DNA of 60,964 bases from Streptomyces sp. YIM 98790. Lineage in GTDB: Bacteria > Actinomycetota > Actinomycetes > Streptomycetales > Streptomycetaceae. The position numbers and the translations under genes were made by a program. Under the pieces are notes generated by a model. It was not told where the DNA came from. It searched no databases and was given only the letters and a program-made list of their open reading frames with translations. The stretch's first letter is position 1. Each line of letters opens with the position of its first letter. The stretch spans positions 1 to 60,964 of the forward strand of contig NZ_WTLH01000013.1 of assembly GCF_011421595.1 (NCBI RefSeq). Direction: 5' to 3'. Shown here piece after piece: positions 8,866 to 18,208 of the stretch.

Positions 8866-9612
8866 ATGCGCCAGGAGGACATCTGGGACACCGAAGCCGC
8901 GGAAAGCTATGACACCCCCGGGACCGGCATGTTCGCCCCGGAGGTGCTGGAGCCGACGGTCAGCCGCCTCGCCGCCCTCGCGGACGGCGGACCGGCGCTG
9001 GAGTTCGCCATCGGAACCGGACGGGTAGCCGTCCCGCTGGCGCGGCGCGGAGTGCCGGTCACCGGCATCGAACTGTCACGGCCCATGATCAGCCGGCTGC
9101 GCACCAAGGCGGACCCCGCGACGGTCCCGGTCGTCGTCGGCGACATGGCGACCACCCGCGCACCCGGCACGTTCCGCCTCGTCTACCTCGTCTACAACAC
9201 CCTCTCCAACCTGCTCACCCAGGACGAACAGGTCGAGTGCTTCCGCAACGCCGCCCGCCATCTGGCACCCGGCGGACGGTTCGTCATCGAGCTGGGAGTA
9301 CCCGATCTGCGCCGGCTCCCGCCCGGTCAGCACGCCATGGTCTTCCACAGCGAGGACGGCTACATCGGCCTGGACACCTACGACCCGCTGCGCCAGCACC
9401 TCGTCTCCCACCACTTCCGGTTCGGCGACGGCCGCCAGGCGCGGGTGTTCCGCAGCCCGCACCGCTACATCTGGCCCGCCGAGCTCGACCTCATGGCCCG
9501 GCTGGCCGGCTTCGAACGGGAATCCCGCCACGCCGACTGGCAGGGCTCCGAGTTCACCGCCGAGTCCCGCTCCCACATCTCCGTCTACCGCCTCCCGCCC
9601 ACCGCCGCGTAA
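8866..9612 (+). CDS. Class I SAM-dependent methyltransferase
   Basis: 248 residues with a Methyltransf_25-type domain: motif I LEFAIGTGRVAVPLA (about residues 43-57), an acidic strand end GIELSRPM, a motif II/III region VVVGDMATTR, VYLVYNTLSNLL and LAPGGRFVIELGVPDLRRL. The C-terminal part (HFRFGDGRQARVFRSPHRY, WPAELDLMARLAGF) matches a widespread actinobacterial methyltransferase family of unknown substrate. ATG 8866 has GGGAGGGTCGAGGAC upstream; the 45 codons read before it do not resemble the family. A strong hairpin follows the stop codon. Confidence 0.85.
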   Translation: MRQEDIWDTEAAESYDTPGTGMFAPEVLEPTVSRLAALADGGPALEFAIGTGRVAVPLARRGVPVTGIELSRPMISRLRTKADPATVPVVVGDMATTRAPGTFRLVYLVYNTLSNLLTQDEQVECFRNAARHLAPGGRFVIELGVPDLRRLPPGQHAMVFHSEDGYIGLDTYDPLRQHLVSHHFRFGDGRQARVFRSPHRYIWPAELDLMARLAGFERESRHADWQGSEFTAESRSHISVYRLPPTAA

Positions 9613-9619
9613 GCACGGC

Positions 9620-9655
9620 GCGGGCTGCCGCGCGGAAGGGGGTGCGGCAGCCCGC
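9620..9655 (+). terminator. Rho-independent-like hairpin after the methyltransferase
   Basis: Perfect 12-bp inverted repeat GCGGGCTGCCGC (9620-9631) / GCGGCAGCCCGC (9644-9655) with a 12-base loop, eight bases past the stop. No U-tract, as usual in Streptomyces. It may also serve the converging Cys-rich gene. Confidence 0.75.
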
Positions 9656-9678
9656 ACACAGGAAGGCACCGTCCCCGG

Positions 9679-10218
9679 TCACCCGCCCGGACCGGGTGAC
9701 ACCTCCGGGTCAGTCCGTCTCCTTGCCGTACGGTGTGCGGCGCGCAGCTGCCGTGCCGTGGCGCAGCCGGTCTCCTCGGTGCGGCAGGCAGGGCAGTTGG
9801 CGGTGTGGTCGAAGAGAGCCACCCAGAGCTGGACCGCGTCCACCAGCGCCGCCGCACACGGCGGGCAGGCGTACAGCCCTCGTACCGGCCCCGAACCAGG
9901 ATCAACCTGCCGGACCAGCACCGGCACGGCCGTCCACCCGTGACACTGCACGCACATGCCTGCCCCAGGGTCGTTGCGGCACGCCACGCACACCTCCCTC
10001 TCGGCGAGCCCTCTCTCACCACGGGCCAGCACAGCACGCACCTCTGCCTCACCGCCGCACTCCGCACACCGCCCGGTCCAGGACTTCCCGAGGGCGTCCC
10101 GGTGCGCCTCGGCATGCTCGGCGGGCAGCACGCAGGCCAGCCGGTGGCGCCCGATCGCCGGGCCGTCCTCCCACCCACCGCGCCGCGCCCCGCACACACC
10201 GTTGACCGGCTGGCTCAT
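9679..10218 (-). CDS. Cys-rich, probably zinc-binding hypothetical protein
   Basis: 179 residues with at least six CxxC-type pairs (CAECGGE, CVACRND, CVQCHGW, CPPCAAA, CPACRTE), arranged like successive zinc ribbons, and a DHTANCPAC stretch in the last third. No known family or enzyme signature. The likely role is a small metal-bound structural or nucleic-acid-binding protein, but nothing proves it. ATG 10218 overlaps the stop codon of the upstream micro-ORF (TGATG), which indicates translational coupling and fixes the start. The patch between 9.7 and 11.3 kb also holds two decayed genes and looks like accessory DNA inserted beside the conserved core. Confidence 0.6.
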   Translation of the reverse strand: MSQPVNGVCGARRGGWEDGPAIGRHRLACVLPAEHAEAHRDALGKSWTGRCAECGGEAEVRAVLARGERGLAEREVCVACRNDPGAGMCVQCHGWTAVPVLVRQVDPGSGPVRGLYACPPCAAALVDAVQLWVALFDHTANCPACRTEETGCATARQLRAAHRTARRRTDPEVSPGPGG

Positions 10219-10340
10219 CAGCAACACCCGGCCGCCGGCACCACACCGTGGATGCGGCGAGAGTCCACATCGAACCCGTCCGGCGCCGCCCCGAGCACCG
10301 CACGCCGCACCTCGGCAGGCAGCACATACGGGCGGATCAT
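10218..10340 (-). CDS. Micro-ORF coupled to the Cys-rich gene
   Basis: 40 residues (starting MIRPYVLPAEVRRAV and ending in GCC). GGAG lies five to six bases before ATG 10340, and the stop overlaps the ATG of the next gene as TGATG, the usual sign of translational coupling. The reading frame is open further upstream, but that part is antisense to a degraded regulator. It could be a small partner protein or a leader ORF. It is too short to judge by codon bias alone. Confidence 0.42.
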   Translation of the reverse strand: MIRPYVLPAEVRRAVLGAAPDGFDVDSRRIHGVVPAAGCC

Positions 10341-10386
10341 CCGCACTCCGTCCCCGTCCGACGGCCCGAACACGTCTCGCCGGGAC

Positions 10387-10871
10387 GGCAGCAGGGCAAG
10401 GCCGGCACCTGGGAGGCCCACAGCCAGGCACGAACCCCGGCGCCGGAGCACATCGCCGAACGTCTGGCGATCTCGCCGGGTGATCTCTGTGTCGTAACAC
10501 GCTATGAGTTCTTGGCCGATGGCCAACCCGTCCAGCTCTCCGAGTCCTGGGAACCCATGGCCATCACGGACGGGACGCCCGTCGTTCTCCCGGAAATGGG
10601 GCCGCTCGCAGGCATGGGCGTGGTGGAGCGTATGCGTTCGATCGGCGTCCACATCGACGTCGCCGTGGAAGTCCCCCGGCCCGCGCGAGCCACCCAGGAG
10701 CAGGCGAACCTCCTGGGCATCAGTGTGGGTGACATGCTCTTGCAGATCGAGCGCACGTACTACGACACGGACGGCCACCCGGTCGAGACCGCCGACATCG
10801 TCGTTGCGGACGTACGCTGGGAAGTGGCCTACGAGATCCCCATAGAACAGCGGAAGACACAGCAGAGCTGA
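10387..10871 (+). pseudogene. Remnant of a GntR/HutC-type regulator (UTRA domain only)
   Basis: The frame encodes a clear UTRA effector-binding domain: EHIAERLAISPGDLCVVTRY, ADGQPVQLSESWEP, VVERMRSIGV, EVPRPARATQEQANLLGI and GDMLLQIERTYYDTDGHPVE, ending in VVADVRWEVAYEIP. GntR/HutC regulators carry a winged-helix DNA-binding domain of about 70 residues before this, but upstream of GTWEAHSQART no frame encodes one. The region instead reads as a coupled ORF on the other strand. I infer a 5' deletion. The remaining part is intact enough that loss may be recent, or a free UTRA protein may still be made from an internal start. Confidence 0.65.
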
Positions 10872-10919
10872 GCTACCGCATCCACACCGCCCCTGCCGAG
10901 CTGGACGACGAGTGGAAGC

Positions 10920-11290
10920 CGGACAGGCCCGGTGCACGTTGCGCGGCGCGTCGTCGTCCCGCAAGGAGGCGATGCGCCGGGCGTGCTCCTCCACCGCCTC
11001 CGGACTCTCGGCGACGTTCTGCATCAGCCACGTGGTCATCCGGAACTCCTGGATACCCCGCAGCAGCGGGAAGCCCGGCCAGTCAGCCAGGTCCCGCCCG
11101 TAGGCGTGCAACTCCCGGAGAACGTGTCCGGCTCCCCGTATGTCGGCTTGCGGTCCGCCTCGCGGATCAAGACCGGAAGGTCACCGGACAGCCGTCCATC
11201 AGGAGAAGCTGCTCGCTCTCCTCCACAACTCGGGCAGCGGGGACGTCCTCGCGGGCGAGCCAGGCGGAGACCTGGCCTCACGCCGTACCC
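10920..11290 (-). pseudogene. Decayed aminoglycoside-phosphotransferase-like gene
   Basis: Three minus-strand frames each carry a recognisable piece. The first is an N-lobe part with WLAREDVPAARVVE and LLLMDGCPVTFR, which then hits a stop. The second is LIREADRKPTYGE in another frame. The third is HVLRELHAYGRDLADWPGF continuing into IQEFRMTTWLMQNVAESPE and LRDDDAPRN. In the phosphotransferase (APH/choline-kinase-like) family, VLRELHA belongs to the N-lobe and the WPGFPLLR...MTTWLMQNV part to the C terminus. The central HGDxxxxN catalytic loop and DFD metal site are therefore missing. At least two frameshifts and one internal deletion are needed to explain this. Confidence 0.6.
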
Positions 11291-11353
11291 AGGGCGGATA
11301 GTCCGCGGACCGGGCCCTTCGGCCGTCGGGTGGACGGCGCGGCCGGAAACGGC

Positions 11354-11393
11354 GCGCGGGCTGCCGGGGAGGGAGGGGTGCGGCAGCCCGCGC
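11354..11393 (-). terminator. Hairpin terminator after thiC
   Basis: Perfect 13-bp inverted repeat GCGCGGGCTGCCG (11354-11366) / CGGCAGCCCGCGC (11381-11393) with a 14-base loop, starting about 30 bases past the thiC stop. The stem core CGGGCTGCCG/CGGCAGCCCG is the same as in the hairpin at 9620. Confidence 0.75.
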
Positions 11394-11423
11394 GGGGGCC
11401 GGGGATCACCGGCCCGGGGTGGG

Positions 11424-13317
<1,894 letters not shown>

Positions 13318-13416
13318 ATCACGTACGTGCACTTTCACGGTAACTGCACACCCCGGCGGGGCAACAGTGGGGCCGCACTCCGCTGTGCGGACGGCTTCTC
13401 CTGGGATGATCGGGCC

Positions 13417-14760
13417 GTGAGCTTCCCGGAGTCCCCCCGCAGCCATCCGCCCGACGATGCCGGCGCCGCCGGCGCTGCCGGTGACGCCTTCGATCCGCGC
13501 GCCCACCCGCACGGGCACACCCATCAGCACGGGCCGCCGTCCCCCGTCTCGGGTCATCTGCGCCGCCTGATCGCCCTGGCGCTGGTGCCGTTCGCGGTGC
13601 TGGTCGGCATCGGCCTGCTGGTGCTCTGGCCGGCCGGCGGCGCCCCGGAGACGGGCGGCGGCGAGCGCAGCGGGGTCGGTTTCGACCGCCAGATCGAGGA
13701 CGCGCGGGTGACCTCGGTCCGCGAGGAGCCGTGCGCGGAGCTGGGCGTGGCCGTGCAGGAGGGGGTGACCGGCCCCTGCGAAGTGGCCACCGTGGAGGTG
13801 ACCTCCGGTCCGCACACCGGCCGCACCTTCGACGAGGTGGTGCCGCCGGACGCCACCCAGCGGTTCTCCACCGGTCAGGAGGTCCAGGCGGCCTATGCCC
13901 CGGACGCGCCGGAGGAGCTGCAGTACAGCATCATCGATGTGCAGCGCTCGGTGCCGGTGACGGCGCTGGCGGCGCTGTTTGCGGTGGCCGTGGTGCTGGT
14001 GGGGCGGATGCGCGGGTTGATGGCGCTGGTCGGCCTGGCGATCAGCTTCGCGGTGCTGACCCTGTTCATCCTGCCCGCGATCCTGCACGGCTCCCATCCG
14101 CTGGCGGTGGCGGTGGTCGGGGGCAGCGTCATCATGCTGGCGACGCTCTATCTGGTGCACGGTTTCAACGCCCGCACCTCGGTCGCGGTGGTGGGCACCC
14201 TGCTGTCACTGCTGCTGATCGGCGCCCTGGGCTGGCTCTTCATCGACTGGGCGCATCTGACCGGCAACACCAGTGACCAGACCGGGCTGGTGCACAGCCT
14301 CTACCCGGACATCGAGATCCGCGGCCTGCTGCTGGCCTCGGTGCTGATCGGCTCGCTCGGCGTGCTGGACGACGTCACGGTGACCCAGACCTCGGCGGTG
14401 TGGGAGCTGCGGCTGGCCGAGCCGGGGGCGGGCTGGCTGAAGCTGTACCGGGCCGGGATGCGGATCGGCCGGGATCACATCGCGTCGGTGGTGAACACCC
14501 TGGTGCTGGCCTACGCGGGTGCCGCGCTGCCGCTGCTGCTGCTGTTCACCATCGCTCAGCAGCCGGTGACCACGGTGGCGTTCAGTGAGCTGGTGGCCGA
14601 GGAGATCGTCCGCACGCTGGTGGGCTCGATCGGCCTGGTGGCCTCGGTGCCGATGACCACGCTGCTGGCGGCGCTGGTGGTGAGTGCCGAACGGCCGGGG
14701 GCGCGGTCCCGGCCGCGGGCGCGGTCCCGGACGGGGGCGCGGGGAGCGCGGAGAAGGTGA
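13417..14760 (+). CDS. YibE/F-family multipass membrane protein
   Basis: 447 residues. The cytoplasmic N terminus is His-rich (HPHGHTHQHG, about residues 28-38) and is followed by one transmembrane helix (LIALALVPFAVLVGIGLLVL). An extracytoplasmic beta-rich domain (about 75-185, with CAELGVAV and GPCEVATVEVTSG) precedes seven or so further helices. The motif LLLASVLIGSLGVLDDVTV followed by a conserved Q/T-rich loop is typical of YibE/F proteins. Transport function is suspected for this family but not established; the His-rich tail could bind metal. The chosen GTG start at 13417 follows directly on a region with no family similarity. It is divergent from thiC, so its promoter shares the 13318-13416 gap. 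Confidence 0.85.
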   Translation: MSFPESPRSHPPDDAGAAGAAGDAFDPRAHPHGHTHQHGPPSPVSGHLRRLIALALVPFAVLVGIGLLVLWPAGGAPETGGGERSGVGFDRQIEDARVTSVREEPCAELGVAVQEGVTGPCEVATVEVTSGPHTGRTFDEVVPPDATQRFSTGQEVQAAYAPDAPEELQYSIIDVQRSVPVTALAALFAVAVVLVGRMRGLMALVGLAISFAVLTLFILPAILHGSHPLAVAVVGGSVIMLATLYLVHGFNARTSVAVVGTLLSLLLIGALGWLFIDWAHLTGNTSDQTGLVHSLYPDIEIRGLLLASVLIGSLGVLDDVTVTQTSAVWELRLAEPGAGWLKLYRAGMRIGRDHIASVVNTLVLAYAGAALPLLLLFTIAQQPVTTVAFSELVAEEIVRTLVGSIGLVASVPMTTLLAALVVSAERPGARSRPRARSRTGARGARRR

Positions 14761-14850
14761 CGACGGTCAGGGCGGCGGGGGCGGGCATGGTGGGGCCGGG
14801 GGTACGGGCCCCGCGGGACGGGGTGCGTCCCGGCGCGGCCACCGCCGGCG

Positions 14851-14873
14851 CGCCGCCCGCTAGACGGGCGGCG
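14851..14873. terminator. Convergent terminator between yibE/F and ssgA
   Basis: Inverted repeat CGCCGCCCG / CGGGCGGCG with loop CTAGA; the stem extends imperfectly on both sides. It lies between two converging genes and probably acts in both directions. Confidence 0.7.
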
Positions 14874-14885
14874 CCGCCGGGGTGG

Positions 14886-15359
14886 TCAGCCCGGGGACTC
14901 GCAGGACAGAATCCGCTCCACTGCCGCGTTGATGTCCTGGTAGTTGGCCTCCCGGCCGAGCGGCACCAGCCGCGAGGAGCGGTCGAGGAAGGCCAGCAGC
15001 GGCCAGGTCCCCATGGACATCACCGCCTGTTCCCCGCCGACCCGCAGCTCGATGCGGACCCGGTCGGGGGGACCGGCGCGGTCGGGTACCGGCCGGGGGC
15101 CGGGCGCGGCGCCGATGCCGGGGTCCACCCGGCAGGGGCTGACCCGGACGTCTCCGTCGCCGGTGGGCATGCTCACCCCGTCGACCAGGAGTTCCCGGGC
15201 GAACACCCAGCTCACCGGCGGATCGCCGGCCAGTGTGAAGGTGAGCCGCACCGCGTACGGGTCGGCGCTGGTGTAGTGCAGCTCCACCGGAGTCCGGAAC
15301 GCGAGCTCCTCCGAGACCTCCAGGTCCATCGTGACGTGAGCCGTGACGGATGCGCTCAT
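14886..15359 (-). CDS. ssgA: SsgA-family cell-division/sporulation activator
   Basis: 157-residue SsgA-like protein. It has the family core with EELAFRTPVELHYTSADPYAVR, DPPVSWVFARELLVDG and SGDGDV-like PTGDGDVRVSP, and ends with WPLLAFLDRSSRLVPLG and a C-terminal helix. SsgA recruits SsgB, and through it FtsZ, to future septa in aerial hyphae. Identification as SsgA rather than another SALP rests on the SsgR-like gene directly upstream on the same strand. A Pro/Asp-rich insertion of about 20 residues (VDPGIGAAPGPRPVPDRAGP) lies in the middle and is absent from the roughly 136-residue S. coelicolor-type protein as I recall it. ATG 15359 has GGGGG eight to ten bases upstream; the 92 codons before it are out of family. 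Confidence 0.88.
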   Translation of the reverse strand: MSASVTAHVTMDLEVSEELAFRTPVELHYTSADPYAVRLTFTLAGDPPVSWVFARELLVDGVSMPTGDGDVRVSPCRVDPGIGAAPGPRPVPDRAGPPDRVRIELRVGGEQAVMSMGTWPLLAFLDRSSRLVPLGREANYQDINAAVERILSCESPG

Positions 15360-15469
15360 GGTGCTTGTACCCCCGTTCCTGACTGTCGTGTGTTGAACGG
15401 CTGTTTGGTCACCTTTGTCACCATTCCGACCGTATAGCGGGGCGCAACGGGCGGACAAGACGACTCTTT

Positions 15470-16258
15470 TCAGATGCTGATAGAGCCCAGGGAAAACGGC
15501 AGCAGCAAAAGGCCGTTCTCCACTTCCGCCCGGAGCGCCTCCGTCACCTCCGTCAGTCGCTGCCGCTGGTGAAGCGGGAGCGAGATGCCGACCGCGGCGA
15601 CCATGGCGCCCAGCCGGATACCCACCGCGCCGCACACCGCGTCCGGCGCATATTCGGCTGTCTCACAGACCGGTGTTCCACGCCGCAACCTCGCCAGGCG
15701 GCGCAGGAGTTCACTGTCGTCCCGCACCGTACGAGAGGTGAGACGGCACACCGGGTGGCGGGAGAGATGGTCGCGGCGTTCGTCCTCGTCCATCTCCAGC
15801 AGCATCGCCTGTCCCAGCGCGTGCGCGTGACCGCTCACCCGGAGGTCCACCCACTCGGCGACCGGCGGACACCGGTCGTCGGACGCGGTGAGCAGAACCT
15901 GGATCTCGCCTTCCCGGTAGCAACCGAGATAAACGGCAGCCTGCAACGAGTCGCGCAGGCGCGTGAGTCGCTCCTCAAGGGCCTGCTGGCGGGCGGCACG
16001 GGCAGCCACCGAGGCCAGCCGGGCGGTGGCCTCGGTGTCGAGCGCGAACATTCCGTCCACGCGGCGCACATACCGTTCGTGGATCAGGGTGCGCAGCAGA
16101 TGGTAGGTGGTGGGCAGCGGGAGCCCGGCCTCGCGGGCGAGCTGCTTGGCGGTCGCTCCGCGGGGATGGGCGACCAGGACGTCCAGCAGCCGCAGCGCGC
16201 GCCGCACCGAGCCGATCAGTGTCGGCCCCGCCGCGGAGTGTTCCTGCCGCTGGGTCAC
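15470..16258 (-). CDS. ssgR: IclR-family activator of ssgA (SsgR)
   Basis: 262 residues: an N-terminal IclR winged helix (about residues 10-75, with RALRLLDVLVAHPRGATAKQ and AGLPLPTTYHLLRTL) and a C-terminal ligand-binding domain (about 90-255, with GHAHALGQAMLLEMDEDER and GAVGIRLGAMVAAVGISLPL). In streptomycetes this IclR gene lies just upstream of ssgA and encodes its activator SsgR. Here the two genes are tandem, 110 bp apart, with ssgA carrying its own ribosome-binding site. GTG 16258 has no Shine-Dalgarno, but TAGCCT lies six bases upstream, suggesting a leaderless transcript. Confidence 0.88.
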   Translation of the reverse strand: MTQRQEHSAAGPTLIGSVRRALRLLDVLVAHPRGATAKQLAREAGLPLPTTYHLLRTLIHERYVRRVDGMFALDTEATARLASVAARAARQQALEERLTRLRDSLQAAVYLGCYREGEIQVLLTASDDRCPPVAEWVDLRVSGHAHALGQAMLLEMDEDERRDHLSRHPVCRLTSRTVRDDSELLRRLARLRRGTPVCETAEYAPDAVCGAVGIRLGAMVAAVGISLPLHQRQRLTEVTEALRAEVENGLLLLPFSLGSISI

Positions 16259-16386
16259 CCGGCCAGGCTAACCGGAACCCGCCCGTCCCCTCCGGGATTT
16301 GGGCGCGACACGCCCCCTCGAACAGGTGTCCGCCGCAGGAATCCGCATGCTCCGGCCGCAGCCCTGCACGGGCCGCGGCCGCACGG

Positions 16387-16605
16387 TCACCAGTCGCCGC
16401 GTGACGTGCCGGAGGACGACGAGGTGAACTTCCGCACCACGAAGATCAGCAGCGCCACCAGCGCCGTGAACACCAGGATCTTGAACGCCAGCCACACCAG
16501 GAACGACAGCAGGTTCAGCAGCATGCCGCCGAAGACGAACACCGCGATCACCGGTATCGCCACCCAGCGCACCCACCACGGCAGCGCCATGAACAGCTCT
16601 TTCAT
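16387..16605 (-). CDS. Small two-helix membrane protein (DUF5326-like)
   Basis: 72 residues with an amphipathic start (MKELFMALPWWVRWVAIPV), two hydrophobic segments (about residues 12-30 and 33-55) and a basic, Ser-rich C-terminal tail (RKFTSSSSGTSRGDW). It resembles small streptomycete membrane proteins annotated as DUF5326, a recollection that I could not check. ATG 16605 has AGGAG eight bases upstream, while the longer in-frame start at 16638 has none. No function is known. The hydrophobic hairpin and basic tail suggest an inner-membrane protein with both ends in the cytoplasm. Confidence 0.72.
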   Translation of the reverse strand: MKELFMALPWWVRWVAIPVIAVFVFGGMLLNLLSFLVWLAFKILVFTALVALLIFVVRKFTSSSSGTSRGDW

Positions 16606-16799
16606 GCCCCGCTCCTGTCCGTTGCGCCGCACCGTCACCGGCCGGCCCGGAGATCGTCCTGTGCCTCTTCCCGCCAGCCGCCCGCGGCACTCCGCGGACC
16701 GCTGTGCTGTCGATGCTAGGCGCGAGCGGCGGTCACCGGGAGGGCCGACGGCCCCGGTCCCTCCCTGAACCTCCCCCTACGGGACACCGGGGGGCCGCC

Positions 16800-17117
16800 T
16801 CAGCTTTCCGGAGGAGAGAACACCACCAGGACCCGGAGGTCCTCACTGATGTGATGGAACCTGTGGGGCACGCCGGCCGGCACATAGGCCACGCTGCCGC
16901 GGCCCACGGTGGTGGTCTCGTCCCCGACGGTCAGCAGGGCCCGGCCGCTCATCACCACATAGACCTCGTCCTGGCGGTGCGGCTGCTGCGGGTCGTGCTC
17001 CCCGGCGTCCAGGGCGTACAGGCCCACCGACATGTTGCGCTCCCGCAGGAACTGGAGATACGCGCCCTCGTTGGCGCGCCGCTCGGCCTCCAAATCGTCA
17101 AGCCGGAACGCCTTCAT
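16800..17117 (-). CDS. Single-domain cupin protein
   Basis: 105 residues, one cupin_2 barrel. Motif 1 is recognisable in HRQDEVYVVMSGRALLTVG, with the metal-ligand His/Glu pattern somewhat reduced (H, E present), and motif 2 in GRGSVAYVPAGVPHRFHHI, with its final His pair. Such single cupins may isomerise small substrates or sense ligands; nothing here names one. GGGGCAGGCAGG precedes ATG 17117. It is divergent from the holin-like membrane gene with only about 50 bp between starts, so the two may share regulation. Confidence 0.82.
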   Translation of the reverse strand: MKAFRLDDLEAERRANEGAYLQFLRERNMSVGLYALDAGEHDPQQPHRQDEVYVVMSGRALLTVGDETTTVGRGSVAYVPAGVPHRFHHISEDLRVLVVFSPPES

Positions 17118-17168
17118 GCCTGCCTGCCCCTTGCCCGAGGTTGGGTGTCGTCTGGAACGATCACGTGC

Positions 17169-17537
17169 ATGAGCCTTCTCATCAAGTTCCTGGCCAATGC
17201 CCTCGCGCTGGCCGCCGCGTGGGCACTGGTGCCCGACATCACCCTGGGCGACGAGGATTCCACCACCGCCTCCAAGGTCGTCACGCTCGCGATCGTCGCG
17301 CTGATCTTCGGCCTGGTGAACCTGATCGTCAAGCCGATCGTGAAGTTCCTGGCGTTTCCGCTGCTGCTGCTCACCCTCGGGCTGTTCACCCTGGTGATCA
17401 ACGCCCTCATGCTCTGGCTGACGAGCTGGATCGCCGGGGACTCCTTCCAGGTGGACGGCTTCTGGGCGGCCTTCCTCGGCGCGCTGGTCGTCTCCCTGGT
17501 CTCCTGGGCGGTCAACGCGGTCCTCGACAAGGACTGA
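17169..17537 (+). CDS. Phage-holin-4-type small membrane protein (PF04020-like)
   Basis: 122 residues with four transmembrane helices. Hallmarks include LALAAAWALVPDI at the N terminus, ALIFGLVNLIVKPIVKFLAFP, LLLLTLGLFTLVINALMLWL and a short GDSFQVDGFWAAF loop before the last helix. This is the widespread 'phage holin family 4' membrane protein of bacterial chromosomes, which despite its name is rarely phage-linked. No lysin or other phage gene is near. No Shine-Dalgarno is visible before ATG 17169. Confidence 0.82.
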   Translation: MSLLIKFLANALALAAAWALVPDITLGDEDSTTASKVVTLAIVALIFGLVNLIVKPIVKFLAFPLLLLTLGLFTLVINALMLWLTSWIAGDSFQVDGFWAAFLGALVVSLVSWAVNAVLDKD

Positions 17538-17541
17538 CGGG

Positions 17542-17610
17542 GCACCGGAGCACCGGAGCACCCCGCACCGGAGCACCGGAGCACCCCGCACCGGAGCGCC
17601 GGAGCACCCG
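17542..17610. repeat. Three tandem 23-bp repeats
   Basis: Unit GCACCGGAGCACCGGAGCACCCC repeated 2 times perfectly and once with three changes, itself built from an 8-bp sub-repeat (GCACCGGA). It lies between the holin-like gene and ptpA and does not code. Confidence 0.88.
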
Positions 17611-17689
17611 GTCGGGTGATCCGGCGTGCGCCCGTTGACTGGCCGCCGGCCAGGCCACGCCGACCCTACGGAGCCGTAAGCTGGCGCAC

Positions 17690-18208
17690 ATGTCCGAGTC
17701 CCGGTACCGCGTGTGCTTCGTCTGCACCGGCAACATCTGCCGCTCCCCCATGGCGGAGTCGGTCTTCCGGCGTGCCCTGGCCGACAGCGGTCTGGACGGC
17801 CGGGTCGTGGTGGCCAGCGCGGGCACCGGCGGCTGGCACACCGGCGAGCCGGCCGATCCGCGTGCCACCGCGGCGCTGCTGGCCGCGGGCTACGAGGCCG
17901 GGCACTCCGCGCGCCAGTTCCGGGTGGACTGGTTCGGCCGCTACGACCTGGTCGTGGCACTGGACCGCGGCCACCAGCGGCAGCTGCTGCGGATGGCCCC
18001 CACCGACCAGGACATCGTCAAGATCCGGCTGCTGCGCTCGTTCGACCCGGCGGCCGGCCGGGAGCTGGACGTCCCCGATCCCTACTACGGCCCGGACTCC
18101 GGTTTCGAGGAGTGCCTGGAGATGATCGAGGCCGCCGTGCCCGGCATGCTGGAGGCGGTCGCCGAACATCTGGGCGAACCGCTCGCCGAGAAGGACCCCA
18201 CCCCCTGA
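17690..18208 (+). CDS. ptpA: Low-molecular-weight protein tyrosine phosphatase
   Basis: 172 residues. The P-loop CTGNICRS (CX5R) lies at residues 12-19 and the general-acid Asp loop DPYYG at about 127, both intact, so it should be active. It hydrolyses phosphotyrosine in proteins; the S. coelicolor homologue PtpA affects secondary metabolism. ATG 17690 has no Shine-Dalgarno, but TAAGCT lies seven bases upstream, consistent with a leaderless transcript. Its stop codon overlaps the start of the next gene (TGATG), so the phosphatase and the fructosamine-kinase-like protein are probably translationally coupled. Confidence 0.93.
   Translation: MSESRYRVCFVCTGNICRSPMAESVFRRALADSGLDGRVVVASAGTGGWHTGEPADPRATAALLAAGYEAGHSARQFRVDWFGRYDLVVALDRGHQRQLLRMAPTDQDIVKIRLLRSFDPAAGRELDVPDPYYGPDSGFEECLEMIEAAVPGMLEAVAEHLGEPLAEKDPTP

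Noticed and set aside
17169..17537. Prophage remnant suggested by a holin-type gene
   Set aside because: The PF04020-like protein is common in bacterial chromosomes, and no lysin, integrase or structural gene is near.
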